64,000 nucleotides of DNA from an uncultured Bacilli bacterium (lineage in GTDB: Bacteria; Bacillota_I; Bacilli_A; RFN20; CAG-826). Location: positions 26,693 to 90,692 of the forward strand of contig CALVYH010000004.1 of the NCBI GenBank assembly GCA_944372115.1, in the 5' to 3' direction. The notes below the pieces were generated by a model. That model was not told where the DNA came from, searched no databases, and saw nothing but the letters and a program-made list of their open reading frames with translations. The position numbers were made by a program, and so were the translations under genes. Shown in pieces: positions 7,496-16,562 of this stretch. The first letter of the stretch is position 1. Each line of letters opens with the position of its first letter.

Positions 7496-8640
7496 AATTG
7501 GTACAAAATATTATGACCTTATCAATTAAAGCTTCAATTTCATTATACATATTTTGATATTTAACAAGTATTTCGTGCTTATAATCAGAAACATTTAAAT
7601 TCTTAAAAACATAGAAATATCTTTCTTGCCCTTTTAAATCCTGTTTAAATAGTAATTTTTCAACTCTTTTTCCGTATATTTTCTCTGATGGGATATAGTT
7701 CATTGGGCTTTCGACATCATCTCTTGCTAAATCGATTGCCTCTTTTATTGTGTTTACCGATGTTTTTGCCATCATTACAAAACCGTTTGAACATTTTAAA
7801 ATTTTTTCAACATTAGATTGAGAATAATATCCTCTGTCTAAAACGAAGACCACATCCTTTAACCCTATGGATTTACATTTATCTATTAATTTTTTAATTT
7901 CGACAATGTCTGTAACACTTCCAGAATATAATTCGTAAAAAAGAGGAATTCCATTCTTTTGATCGAAAACATAACTTATATTTATTTGTTTTTTTGTTTC
8001 ATAATCTTTTGCTGCGCCATATTCAGCTATATCAACCCCATTTGCTTCACAATTCATATTTGTAGAATCGTAGGAAATATAAATGCTACCTTTTCCAACA
8101 TTTTCAACCCATTTTTTTAAAAAAGTATGAATTTTTGCATCATTAATGTAATTTTTAAAGAAGAGTGACACAGTAGAATCAGGATATATTTTTTTTGAAA
8201 AAATAGCATAATTTCTACAATAACCATCAAAATGTTGAATTGTTGAAGTTCCTGAAATGAAAAATAAGAAGCCAAATCAAGTATTGAATTTGTTGAATCT
8301 GATGAATCAAACGCCTCATTCAAAATATTTTTTATTCTTTTTCCTCACAAATTTTATTAATAACATAATTGTTTCCAACTTTTAAAGTATCAGAAAATTC
8401 TGGTGCTTCATTAAGCACTTTTTCTTTAACTTTTACATCGCCAAAAATTTCAAAATAATTATCATTAGGATTCATAGTTTTTTCGTCAATCATCCTGCCA
8501 ATAAGTGTTCTTTTTTCTTTATAGTATTTCTTTTCTTTAATATAATCAGTTCTTTCGACATAGTAAACATAATTTCCTGATTCTTTTCTATGTATTTTTG
8601 TATTTTTTGGTATTTCTACAATAATCTTCTTTTTATTCAT
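7496..8640 (-). pseudogene. Broken IS1634-like transposase interrupted by IS3
   Basis: Three pieces in three frames make one transposase. 8640-8332 is the N-terminal part (YYVERTDYIKEKKYYKEKRT). A frame change near 8330 leads to LNEAFDSSDSTNSILDLASYF. A second change near 8240 leads to STIQHFDGYCRNYAIFSKK and then the DDE part (YISYDSTNM, VLDRGYYSQ). The last part is cut by the IS3 element at 7495, so the remaining C-terminus is missing or lies in scraps left of 5949, where the minus strand reads GNFYIDITSEN-stop. A hairpin (TTTTAGG / CCTAAAA, about 8654-8681) lies just before the start. Confidence 0.75.
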
Positions 8641-8702
8641 AATTAAGTTTCCTTTTAGGTTATATTTTACTACCTAAAATTACATCAAATTTCGATAAAG
8701 AA

Positions 8703-8752
8703 AAAAAGACTTTTTTGCGATAATTATCATTATTTTGCTTAAAAGTCTTTTT
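8703..8752 (-). terminator. Terminator after the secreted-protein cluster
   Basis: AAAAAGACTTTT (8703-8714) pairs with AAAAGTCTTTTT (8741-8752). On the minus strand it ends in a T run and lies 40 nt after the stop of the gene at 8792. The loop holds a GATAATTATC palindrome. Confidence 0.65.
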
Positions 8753-8791
8753 AAAGTAACAATTAGTATAAAAGTTTAGAATAAAATAAGA

Positions 8792-9490
8792 TTAATTAAA
8801 TGGAGAATTATCAGTTGGAGCAATTGTTAAAGTTAAAGTAATTAAAGAATTATCAGCATTATTTACATAACTCTTAACATCACTAACAATTTGTTTATAT
8901 TGCTCTATTGTAATTGGAGTATACTCACTTTTATATTCAAAACAACGATTCAAATATAACGTTCCTTCATCAGCTAAAGAAAAAGTATTATTTCCATCTT
9001 CTTTAAACTGAAAAATAAATTCTTTATTTATTTCATCAAAAGAATCATAATGACCTTTATTTAAACTTTCACTTTCTTCATTAAGTTCAAAATAATAAGA
9101 TAAAGGACTATTAATATTAAATTTTAAACTAGCTTTAAAATCATCAACTCTATAAGTTTCTCCACTATATCCATCTTTAGGAGTAATTTTAAAATTAAAT
9201 GTTGAATCAGTTTGAGCATCTAAAACTGTATCATTAGCTTTATAATAAAATACTATTCCTCCATAATTAGAATATTGAGTATTATTACTTTCAATATAAA
9301 AATAATTAGGACAATGAATGATTTCTACCTTTCCAAATTCCAAATAATTTTCAATATTTAAAGATAAAGAAAAACTTTTAGAAGAACTTCCTTCATTAAA
9401 TTCCCATAAAGCAAAACCACTTCCAATAAGACTAAAAGAAGCAATTAAACTTAATATTGATGTTAAAATAAATACTTTTTTTCTACCCAT
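8792..9490 (-). CDS. TasA-like exported protein, second copy
   Basis: A 232-residue protein. Residues 1-28 are a signal segment with a SipW-type ending (IGSGFALWEFNEG), closely matching the other small protein of the cluster (VGSGFSAWTFGSG at 13468-14139). The rest is polar and beta-rich with no membrane segment, ending TLTLTIAPTDNSPFN, which mirrors the FTITVSAVLV end of the other protein. TasA-family proteins are processed by SipW and form extracellular fibres. It is the last gene of the cluster, 38 nt after the SipW-type peptidase gene. The TasA assignment rests on the signal, length, strand-rich ends and neighbours, not on an alignment. Confidence 0.6.
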   Translation of the reverse strand: MGRKKVFILTSILSLIASFSLIGSGFALWEFNEGSSSKSFSLSLNIENYLEFGKVEIIHCPNYFYIESNNTQYSNYGGIVFYYKANDTVLDAQTDSTFNFKITPKDGYSGETYRVDDFKASLKFNINSPLSYYFELNEESESLNKGHYDSFDEINKEFIFQFKEDGNNTFSLADEGTLYLNRCFEYKSEYTPITIEQYKQIVSDVKSYVNNADNSLITLTLTIAPTDNSPFN

Positions 9491-9528
9491 ATTCTTTTTT
9501 TCTCTTACTTTTTATCTATTTTATCTTC

Positions 9529-10536
9529 TTACTTTATTTCATTATTAATAGTAAAGATAGTTGATGTTAATGTATTATCATCTTCATTATTATCACTTTT
9601 AACAATATTTACTTCTTTTATTAACTTATCAATATCTTCTTCAATAGAATATATTGAAGAAGATTTATTATAATAATGTTTACATAATATAAATGAATCT
9701 AAGCGTAATTTATAAGCTTTATTAATTCTTTCTTCAGCAATTGTTGCAAGCGCTAAAAAGGTAAATGCGGCACATAATGCAATTAAACCAATTTCACTTT
9801 TAATATAAGTAATAGCTACTCCTAATCCATAATTATTAAATCCATTATATTTACCAATTATATCTTTATATTCTAATTCTCTTTCATAAGATAATGAAAG
9901 AGAATTAGAATCTCCTCTTAAAGTGTATATTTTTTTATTATCTTCGTTTGTTTTTATTTCAATAATACGGTGAATAATTAAAATATCTTCATGTTTATAA
10001 GCTACTACATCATATAATTTTAATTCATCTTCACTATTTATTTTTTCTATTCCAATTAAAGAATATTGATCAATTTGATTAGTTAAATTATAGTCAAATA
10101 AATAATCATTTTCTTCATTTCTTTCTTCCATACTTCCACTTAAAATAGTGAGATAGGTAGTATTATTAATATAAATTTGATCACCTTGAAGACGATAAGT
10201 TAATCCAACTGCTGATATAGAAATTAAAATAACTATAACAATAGAAGAAAATACATCCATTAATATATGGAGTCTTTTTTGAATAACTTCTTCTCTTTTA
10301 ATCATTTCTACACAACTAATAAAACTTTCATTTCTTTTTCTTTTATGAACATTTATTTTATATATTCTAGAGCGATATTCTTTTTTTAATTCTCTATCTT
10401 CAAGTCCAACATTAATATGACTTACTTTATAAAAAGAATATAAAAAGAAAAGAAAAGAAAAAACAATTGCTAAACCTACAATTACAAATATTGAAACAAT
10501 TATAGCGATAACAAATAGTTTCTCTTGTCCATTCAT
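9529..10536 (-). CDS. sipW-like: SipW-type signal peptidase I with extended ends
   Basis: A 335-residue membrane protein. The catalytic domain has LTILSGSMEE (Ser near 135), VVAYKHEDILIIHRIIEI (the His that replaces Lys in the SipW/ER-type enzymes) and LRGDSNS. Membrane segments lie near 8-36, 94-113 and 249-267. SipW of Bacillus is about 190 residues; here an extra N-terminal helix plus a basic cytosolic stretch (37-90) and a 70-residue acidic C-terminal tail are added. It should cleave the exported proteins encoded on both sides. The ATG has a strong AAAGGAGG upstream. Gaps to neighbours are 25 and 38 nt, so it is one operon. Confidence 0.8.
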   Translation of the reverse strand: MNGQEKLFVIAIIVSIFVIVGLAIVFSFLFFLYSFYKVSHINVGLEDRELKKEYRSRIYKINVHKRKRNESFISCVEMIKREEVIQKRLHILMDVFSSIVIVILISISAVGLTYRLQGDQIYINNTTYLTILSGSMEERNEENDYLFDYNLTNQIDQYSLIGIEKINSEDELKLYDVVAYKHEDILIIHRIIEIKTNEDNKKIYTLRGDSNSLSLSYERELEYKDIIGKYNGFNNYGLGVAITYIKSEIGLIALCAAFTFLALATIAEERINKAYKLRLDSFILCKHYYNKSSSIYSIEEDIDKLIKEVNIVKSDNNEDDNTLTSTIFTINNEIK

Positions 10537-10561
10537 ATTTTATCTTTTCCTCCTTTCTTTA

Positions 10562-13354
10562 TTAACTAGTTACTTTTTCTATATATAAAATATAGTTTTT
10601 CCTTATTCTAAATAAGAATCTATTTGAGAATTCATATTGAGTAGAATCAGTTGAAACTGGTTTATATTCTGCAAATGTTAAGCCGGTTACATAATCAATT
10701 ACTCGATAAGTACTTCCGTCTTTATTAACTTTTTTAGCTATAGCTTCTTCTAAAGTTATTTTTTGATCTTCATCGACATGTCTTCCATCAATATTCATAC
10801 CAATGTAGTAACGTTTTTCCCATAAAGTAGGTAAATCATCATGATCAACAAATCCATCGTTATCTAAATGTAAAGTAAAATCATCATAACTATTAACATC
10901 TACTAATTTAAAAAAAACATTAGAATGTCTAAAAGCATATAAATGATAGTGAATTGGTGTTGAAATACCATCAACTGGGTTTTCACAGGCATATAAAATG
11001 AAATCATAAAGTCCTAAATATTGTTGACTTTTTGCTTCATAATATCTTCCATTACTAGTTCCATCATGATCATGAGCATTAAAAAGGGTAAAGTAATAAG
11101 AAGCATTTAAAAATACTTCATTATCATCAACTTCATCATCTCCATTAATATCATAAAATAGAGTGTTATTACCATGATCATCTAAATAATCATTATCAAT
11201 ACCACTAGTTTGGTGAGTTTGATCACCTAAATTAGAAGGATAAAAATGGACTTGATCTCCTTGATATTTAGAAAACAATCTTATTTGGAATGCCGCTTCT
11301 TCTACACTTTTATAAGTTGTAAAATCAACATTTTTAATAATATAAATATTTTCATTATCTAAAGGTGGTAATCCTTTTACTATGTCAGTAGTAGGAATAT
11401 CTGTAACAATTGTATTACCTTGATTATCTACTTCTGTATGAGTAACTGTACTTTTAGCTTGATAAATAGGATGAGTTTGTTTAACCATTGAAGGTGCAAT
11501 ATTATATAAACGATCAACTTGATCGTTTATACTACTTCCATTATTTCTAGAAGATAATCCACTAACAAATTTAGCTTCAGTAACTTTTTCAATTGCAAAA
11601 ACAAAATAACTTTCATTATAATCTGCCGAATTAGAAATTGCTTGAGGAGTATTTATAACAAACTCTAAATTTTTATTAGAAATAGGTTCAGGAAGATTAT
11701 CTAAAATATATTCTTTTAAAGCTGTTCCATTATTTCGATAATAATCACCAGAATTTAAATCTTCTATTTTATAACGATCATCCCCTAACAGTTTAGTTCT
11801 TGTTATTCGTTGATATGAATTAGGGGAAACAACAAACATAAATAAATTGTATAATCCACTTCCGTATTTTTCTAAAATTAGTTGAGTAGCTGATTTATTT
11901 TGGGCATCTTTTTGATAAATTGTTAAGACTTCTTCCCAAGTTCCATTCCATGCGCCGATTCCGCTTCCTCCGTCTTCGGAATGCTTTAATGCTGCACCTT
12001 TTAAATAAATATTAGTTATATTACTATCTTCAAGATTAATATTTAAATTATTAATCGAAGCATATTTAATTGGTAATTCGTCTAAATTTGTACGATCTAA
12101 AATTTCTTCTTTAGTATATAAAAAATATTGAGTATCTGGAAAATAAACACCTGGAGTTGTTTCATCTTCATATTCAAAATCTATTTGAAGAGCATCTCTT
12201 CCCCCATTACGATATTCTTCTCCATTTCCATTATCAGCTTTAAAAGTCATTGAATCGCCATTGTTATTTAAAATATTATCAAGATCAGATTCCGATAATT
12301 GGGAACGATAATCTTTCCCATTAGAAAAAATAGGAAATAAACGAATAACGTTTTTATCATCAGCATATTCTTCTAAGTTACGCATTAAATCAAAATAACT
12401 ATGTAAGTCACTTGAAGAAAAAGAACTTAAAACTGTATTTCCATCATAATTACCTGTTGTTAAAGCTGAAAAGGTATTAGTATCATCAAAATATCCCCAA
12501 CCATTAAAAGTTAAGTTATACCAAGCTCCAGCAGGATTTGAATCTCCCATATCATTATATGGGAGAGGATTAAGTTTTTGATATAAAGCGATAGGTAAAT
12601 TATCTTCAATTGTTATTTTATAAGGTAAATATCGACCTTCTCCACTAGCTAATTCAGGCCAATAACCCATTCTATCACTTCTAAATTTTGGACGATTTTT
12701 AGTTCTTCCACTAATATCAGGATTTGTATTATTTTCATTTTGGTTATATTCAAGTGGTTCGTTTAACCATTTAGGCGAACCACTGTCGCTTTTATATTTA
12801 TTCCAAGTTTGATAATAAGCATCGATTGAACTAGGCTCATTGTTTCCATAATCTTCTTGTAAATAAGTATTTCTATCACTATAGATATGTCCTGCTTGAT
12901 TACCGACATAATTTAAATAATATTCATCACCATTACTCCAAGTAGCATTATTTACTTTAAAAGAATCATGTATGTTAGAAGGTGTTACAACATTATCAAT
13001 ATTTATATCATAATCCCCTTGATTTAAACTGTAAGTTACATCGATATATCCAAACATATCTTCAGGGAGTATTTCAGAATTATTAGTAATGGTATTCTTT
13101 TTATTTAAACAATTGTGATATTGTTGAGAATATAAGGTAGAAGGAAAAAAATAGATAGTATATTCTTTAGATGTATAATCTTGATTAACACTACTATCAT
13201 AATTTTCTCTAATATTATCAATACCTCCTAAAGTTATATTTTCATTATTTTCTATAGGAAATGATGAAAATATAAAAAGAGAATATGCTCCTATAGGAAG
13301 CACAATAAATAAAGATATAAAGGCTATAAATATTGCTAATATTCTTTTTTTCAT
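10562..13354 (-). CDS. Large exported protein with EF-hand-like loops
   Basis: A 930-residue protein with a signal anchor at 7-32 (IFIAFISLFIVLPIGAYSLF) whose end resembles the other exported proteins of the cluster. The rest is extracellular, acidic and rich in Asn, Asp and Tyr. Two stretches look like calcium-binding EF-hand loops: DINGDDEVDDNE near residue 734 and LDNDGFVDHDDL near 829. Words such as YYLNYVGNQAGHIYSD, DDGNG.EEYRNGG and HDGTSNGRYYE recur in style but I see no exact tandem repeat. No known family was recognised. It sits between the TasA-like gene and the SipW-type peptidase gene, so it may be a matrix or fibre-tip partner. No clear ribosome binding site is visible. Confidence 0.7.
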   Translation of the reverse strand: MKKRILAIFIAFISLFIVLPIGAYSLFIFSSFPIENNENITLGGIDNIRENYDSSVNQDYTSKEYTIYFFPSTLYSQQYHNCLNKKNTITNNSEILPEDMFGYIDVTYSLNQGDYDINIDNVVTPSNIHDSFKVNNATWSNGDEYYLNYVGNQAGHIYSDRNTYLQEDYGNNEPSSIDAYYQTWNKYKSDSGSPKWLNEPLEYNQNENNTNPDISGRTKNRPKFRSDRMGYWPELASGEGRYLPYKITIEDNLPIALYQKLNPLPYNDMGDSNPAGAWYNLTFNGWGYFDDTNTFSALTTGNYDGNTVLSSFSSSDLHSYFDLMRNLEEYADDKNVIRLFPIFSNGKDYRSQLSESDLDNILNNNGDSMTFKADNGNGEEYRNGGRDALQIDFEYEDETTPGVYFPDTQYFLYTKEEILDRTNLDELPIKYASINNLNINLEDSNITNIYLKGAALKHSEDGGSGIGAWNGTWEEVLTIYQKDAQNKSATQLILEKYGSGLYNLFMFVVSPNSYQRITRTKLLGDDRYKIEDLNSGDYYRNNGTALKEYILDNLPEPISNKNLEFVINTPQAISNSADYNESYFVFAIEKVTEAKFVSGLSSRNNGSSINDQVDRLYNIAPSMVKQTHPIYQAKSTVTHTEVDNQGNTIVTDIPTTDIVKGLPPLDNENIYIIKNVDFTTYKSVEEAAFQIRLFSKYQGDQVHFYPSNLGDQTHQTSGIDNDYLDDHGNNTLFYDINGDDEVDDNEVFLNASYYFTLFNAHDHDGTSNGRYYEAKSQQYLGLYDFILYACENPVDGISTPIHYHLYAFRHSNVFFKLVDVNSYDDFTLHLDNDGFVDHDDLPTLWEKRYYIGMNIDGRHVDEDQKITLEEAIAKKVNKDGSTYRVIDYVTGLTFAEYKPVSTDSTQYEFSNRFLFRIRKNYILYIEKVTS

Positions 13355-13467
13355 TGTTCTATTTATTTATATATTAATAATTATATCCTATAAAGGGATA
13401 GAAAATATTTATTTCCTATCCCGAATATAATTATTGGTGTTTATATAATTATCTATACTTTATTTAA

Positions 13468-14139
13468 TTAAACTAAAACTGCTGAAACTGTAATTGTAAA
13501 TTGTTTTCTTGTTGTATCAGTAACTGCGTTATTTAAACCATTCCATTCATCATGGTCAGCTGGTTTTCCAATAGCACCTGCACTATTGGTATAATTGAAA
13601 ATTTTGTTATGTGAAGTTGCTTCGTTTAAATCAACGATTAAATTAGCAGTATTTTTACTAAAACCGACGTTAGCGAAAGTAAATGTACCACCGTTTGACC
13701 TTGTTCCTGTAATTCCATTTGGTATTGTAGCAGATAAATCATCGTTTGACCATTCTAAATAGGTTCCTAATGTAGTTGTATCAAAAGTAAAAGTAACTGT
13801 AATGGTGCAAGATTGAGCACTATTTGAACTATCTTTAGTAACTGCGATAGAAAGGTTTCCATCATTACTAAAAATATCTCCAGTTTGATTACCAAACTGT
13901 ATGCCTGTTTCTGTATTTGTTAATTTATCAAGACCTGTACCTTGATCTAATTGTAAAGCGTTAGGAGCTGTGACTTGTAATCCGATATCTTTATCTTCAA
14001 CAGGTGTGACATATATATTACCAACTTTATCTTGAGTAGCGTTTCCACTACCAAATGTCCATGCTGAAAAACCACTTCCTACTAAAATTCCAGCAGTTAA
14101 AAGTGGCAAAACTGTCATTACTAATTTTCTTTTTAACAT
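13468..14139 (-). CDS. tasA-like: TasA-like fibre protein, first gene of the cluster
   Basis: A 223-residue protein: signal segment 1-27 ending GSGFSAWTFGSG, then a Thr/Asn/Gly-rich strand-forming domain (CTITVTFTFDTTTLG, TFTFANVGFSKNT) and the end QFTITVSAVLV. Length and layout fit TasA/CalY-type proteins that polymerise into biofilm fibres after SipW cleavage. Codon use is less AT-biased than that of neighbours, as expected for an abundant structural protein. The ATG has AGGGGAG 11-17 nt upstream. 113 nt separate it from the next gene. Confidence 0.7.
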   Translation of the reverse strand: MLKRKLVMTVLPLLTAGILVGSGFSAWTFGSGNATQDKVGNIYVTPVEDKDIGLQVTAPNALQLDQGTGLDKLTNTETGIQFGNQTGDIFSNDGNLSIAVTKDSSNSAQSCTITVTFTFDTTTLGTYLEWSNDDLSATIPNGITGTRSNGGTFTFANVGFSKNTANLIVDLNEATSHNKIFNYTNSAGAIGKPADHDEWNGLNNAVTDTTRKQFTITVSAVLV

Positions 14140-14196
14140 ATGTTCTTTTCTCCCCTAATAAGAAAATAATATAATTGTATGAAATTATATATATTA

Positions 14197-14226
14197 AAAT
14201 TAGACAGCTATCCCTCTGTCTAATTT
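14197..14226. promoter_or_regulatory. Palindrome upstream of the tasA-like gene
   Basis: AAATTAGACAG (14197-14207) and CTGTCTAATTT (14216-14226) form a perfect 11-bp inverted repeat with an 8-nt loop, 58 bp before the ATG. A TATAAT box reading toward the gene lies at 14184-14189, so the palindrome covers the -35 position. It could be an operator, or a hairpin in a longer leader. Confidence 0.55.
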
Positions 14227-14524
14227 ATATTAACATATCATAATATTATAACAAGTATAACTTTTAATATTGACTAGATAGTTAATATAAAATATATATC
14301 TTATTATAATAATATTTTTAATCAAATTCTAAATTTATTAAAAATATACTATTCTTAATATCATTGACATTATAATTAATAATTATATTAATTAAATAAA
14401 AATGAGTTATATTATTAAAAAAGTAGGTATAATATCGTAATATTTAGTTAAAATTTATTAAATAAATATATCGTTTGTACCTATTTAGATATGAAAATCA
14501 GGTATTAGTAAAATATTAGTGATG

Positions 14525-14578
14525 AAAACCTAACTTTTTGCAAATTTTGGCACTTTCAAAACCTAACTTTTTGCAAAT
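14525..14578. repeat. Two copies of a 21-bp direct repeat
   Basis: The 21-bp word starting AAAACCTAACTTTTTGC occurs exactly at 14525-14545 and 14558-14578. Multiple short direct repeats at a terminus are typical of IS21-like elements; no transposase remains beside them. Confidence 0.6.
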
Positions 14579-14667
14579 GACCTTTTAAAAATGCGATAAA
14601 TATCGTAGTTTATCCAATTACAACTTTATGTAACTAAAATTCAGTTTTAGTGTTAAATAATCTGTGT

Positions 14668-14711
14668 CTACTTTTTTGTTACCACTACACTACTTTTAGG
14701 TTACCACTACA
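14668..14711. repeat. 22-bp tandem repeat, two copies
   Basis: 14668-14689 and 14690-14711 are adjacent copies differing at two positions (CTACTTTT, two variable bases, GTTACCACTACA). It starts after TGTCTACTTTT, an IS-end-like word. Confidence 0.6.
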
Positions 14712-15137
14712 TTTTATTGCAAATTCCTCCGCCAAAATGATATAAAAAATAAAATAAGAAGTACCAATTTGGCAATTCTTATATTGACTTTATCATAAGG
14801 ACCATTTCTTTAACAACTATATTTTCTTTTTAATTTGACTTTTGACCAATTTCTTATAAGTCTTATAATTTCAATGAGGCTTTCTTAACTATTTAAAAAT
14901 CAAAAAATCAATAAAGTTTTTCTTTTTTGAAAAGCAAAAACCTTATATATAACTCATTTACATTTATCTAATCTATTAAATTTATATATTAAAATTATTT
15001 ATCAAAATAGAAAGCAAAAAAATTAAAGCTTAGGTAAAATTTTAAATAACTATTCATATTTTATAGCATTTATTAAATATAAATAATTGAAAAAATAAGC
15101 GAAAATAAACCAATTATTAGCAATATAATATCAAATA

Positions 15138-15365
15138 CTAAAAACCTATTCTCGAACGCTTATTTTCTCTATCTATTTTTATCCACTCTAAAATTAAATC
15201 AACAAGGCTACAGAATAAGACAATCCCGCCAGTAATTAATATTATTCCTTTATAAGAAAATTCATTATTTAAAATTAATAATAGAAAAGTGACTATTATA
15301 GAAACAATAGCTAAAGTTTTAAAAATTAGTGAAAAAATAATTTTTTTAGAATATTTTTTATACAT
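15138..15365 (-). CDS. Small two-helix membrane protein
   Basis: A 75-residue protein with two hydrophobic segments (about 9-32 and 39-58) and basic ends (MYKKYSKK and RENKRSRIGF). No family was recognised. A weak purine stretch (GGCAGG) lies before the ATG. It follows truA in the same direction, separated by the truA terminator. Confidence 0.5.
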   Translation of the reverse strand: MYKKYSKKIIFSLIFKTLAIVSIIVTFLLLILNNEFSYKGIILITGGIVLFCSLVDLILEWIKIDRENKRSRIGF

Positions 15366-15435
15366 ATCTAAACCTGCCTAATTGAAAATTAAATTTTTAT
15401 AAATTAACTTAATTATATCTAATTTTTCAAATAAA

Positions 15436-15477
15436 AAAGCAACATTTTAATAGTTTTAATTCTATAGATGTTGCTTT
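15436..15477 (-). terminator. Terminator after truA
   Basis: AAAGCAACAT (15436-15445) pairs with ATGTTGCTTT (15468-15477); on the minus strand the stem is followed by a T-rich run. It lies about 90 nt after the truA stop. Confidence 0.6.
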
Positions 15478-15568
15478 ATTACTTGTTATTTTTAAATAAT
15501 TTATTAAATCTATTAAAAGTATAAATTTTCACAAATTTTCATCTTTTATTGACTTTTTCTTCACTTAT

Positions 15569-16378
15569 TTATTTATAAAATACTTTATATAAATATAATC
15601 CTTTAGCTTCGACTTGATAGTTTATTATTTTTCTTTCTTTTATATTAGTTAAATAATTTTTTATCTCTTCCTTACTAATTTTATTTTCATTATATGCTAA
15701 AAAAGTTCCAATTATTTTTCTAATTTCATAACGCATAAAACCATCACCCATAAACGTTATTTTTATATATTTATTACTAATTTTTGATATTTTTATATCA
15801 AAAATTGTTCTTATAAAATTTTCTTCATCTTCTTTTTTAGATGTAAAATTAATAAAGTTATGTTTACCAATAAATTCTTTAGATATATCGATTAATTTTC
15901 TTATATCTATATTATTTTTATAAAATAATTCATAGTTTCTTTTTAATGGATCATATTCTTTTATATTAATAAGATAATAGTATTCTTTTTTTAACGAAGA
16001 AAAACGTGAAGAAAAAGATAAAGGAACTTTGCTTATTTTCTTTATATAAATATCTGAAGGTAAAAGTTTATTCATTTTATATTTAAAAAGGGATAAATCA
16101 TCGATTTTTTTATTAGTGAAAAAATTTGCTACTTGATTTAAAGCATGTACTCCTTTATCAGTTCTTCCACTACTATAAATTTTAGTCTCTTTTTGAGAAG
16201 TAATAATTATATTTAAAATTTTTTCAATTTCTTCTTGAACACTTCTTTCATTTTTTTGTTTTTGATAACCAAAAAAAGAAGTTCCATCATAAGAAAAAAT
16301 AATTTTATAGTTATAATTACCTAATTTTTCTTGTATATTTTTAATTTTTATTCTTGTTTCTTCATTTCTTTCGTGCAT
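15569..16378 (-). CDS. truA: tRNA pseudouridine(38-40) synthase
   Basis: A 269-residue enzyme that modifies U38-U40 in the tRNA anticodon stem. The catalytic Asp is D74 in SSGRTDKGVHA; FSYDGTSFFGYQKQ (28-41) is the usual N-terminal motif, and FMGDGFMRYEIRKIIGTF marks the second repeat. It follows the ECF genes, an order (ecfA1-ecfA2-ecfT-truA) that is standard in Firmicutes. The N-terminal 20 residues before NYNYKIIF are longer than in most homologues, but no later start codon fits. Confidence 0.95.
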   Translation of the reverse strand: MHERNEETRIKIKNIQEKLGNYNYKIIFSYDGTSFFGYQKQKNERSVQEEIEKILNIIITSQKETKIYSSGRTDKGVHALNQVANFFTNKKIDDLSLFKYKMNKLLPSDIYIKKISKVPLSFSSRFSSLKKEYYYLINIKEYDPLKRNYELFYKNNIDIRKLIDISKEFIGKHNFINFTSKKEDEENFIRTIFDIKISKISNKYIKITFMGDGFMRYEIRKIIGTFLAYNENKISKEEIKNYLTNIKERKIINYQVEAKGLYLYKVFYK

Positions 16379-16454
16379 ATAAATATTTTATCAACTATAA
16401 AGAATTATTAGTTATAAAATTTTAAATTTTATTTCAAAAAATATAATAAAATAA

Positions 16455-16542
16455 AAAAGTCGATAATTATCATATATTTTACAATTTTTGTAAAAAAATC
16501 GAACGAGTTTTAAAGAAATTTACAAATTTCCCAAACGACTTT
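16455..16542. other. Inverted repeat between ecfT and truA
   Basis: AAAAGTCG and CGACTTTT lie about 75 nt apart and enclose GAAATTTGTAAATTTC (minus strand), a perfect inner palindrome. On the minus strand the outer stem ends in T's, so it may terminate the ecf transcript. The long spacing makes this weak. Confidence 0.35.
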
Positions 16543-16562
16543 TATAAAAACCAACTCTCGAT

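Larger units (their letters stand above)
14227..15137. other. Non-coding stretch of about 0.9 kb
   Basis: No credible gene is present on either strand. It holds an 8-2-8 near-palindrome (ATTGACTA GA TAGTTAAT, about 14271-14288), the direct repeats at 14525-14578 and 14668-14711, and otherwise AT-rich sequence. The repeats suggest remnants of insertion sequence ends. Confidence 0.5.

Noticed and set aside
7467..8171. 234-codon frame as an intact transposase
   Set aside because: It lacks the N-terminal part, its start lies inside the DDE domain, and its last eight residues come from the IS3 end.
8117..8323. 68-codon frame as a separate gene
   Set aside because: Its first 25 residues are the middle piece of the broken IS1634-like transposase; the rest is out of frame.
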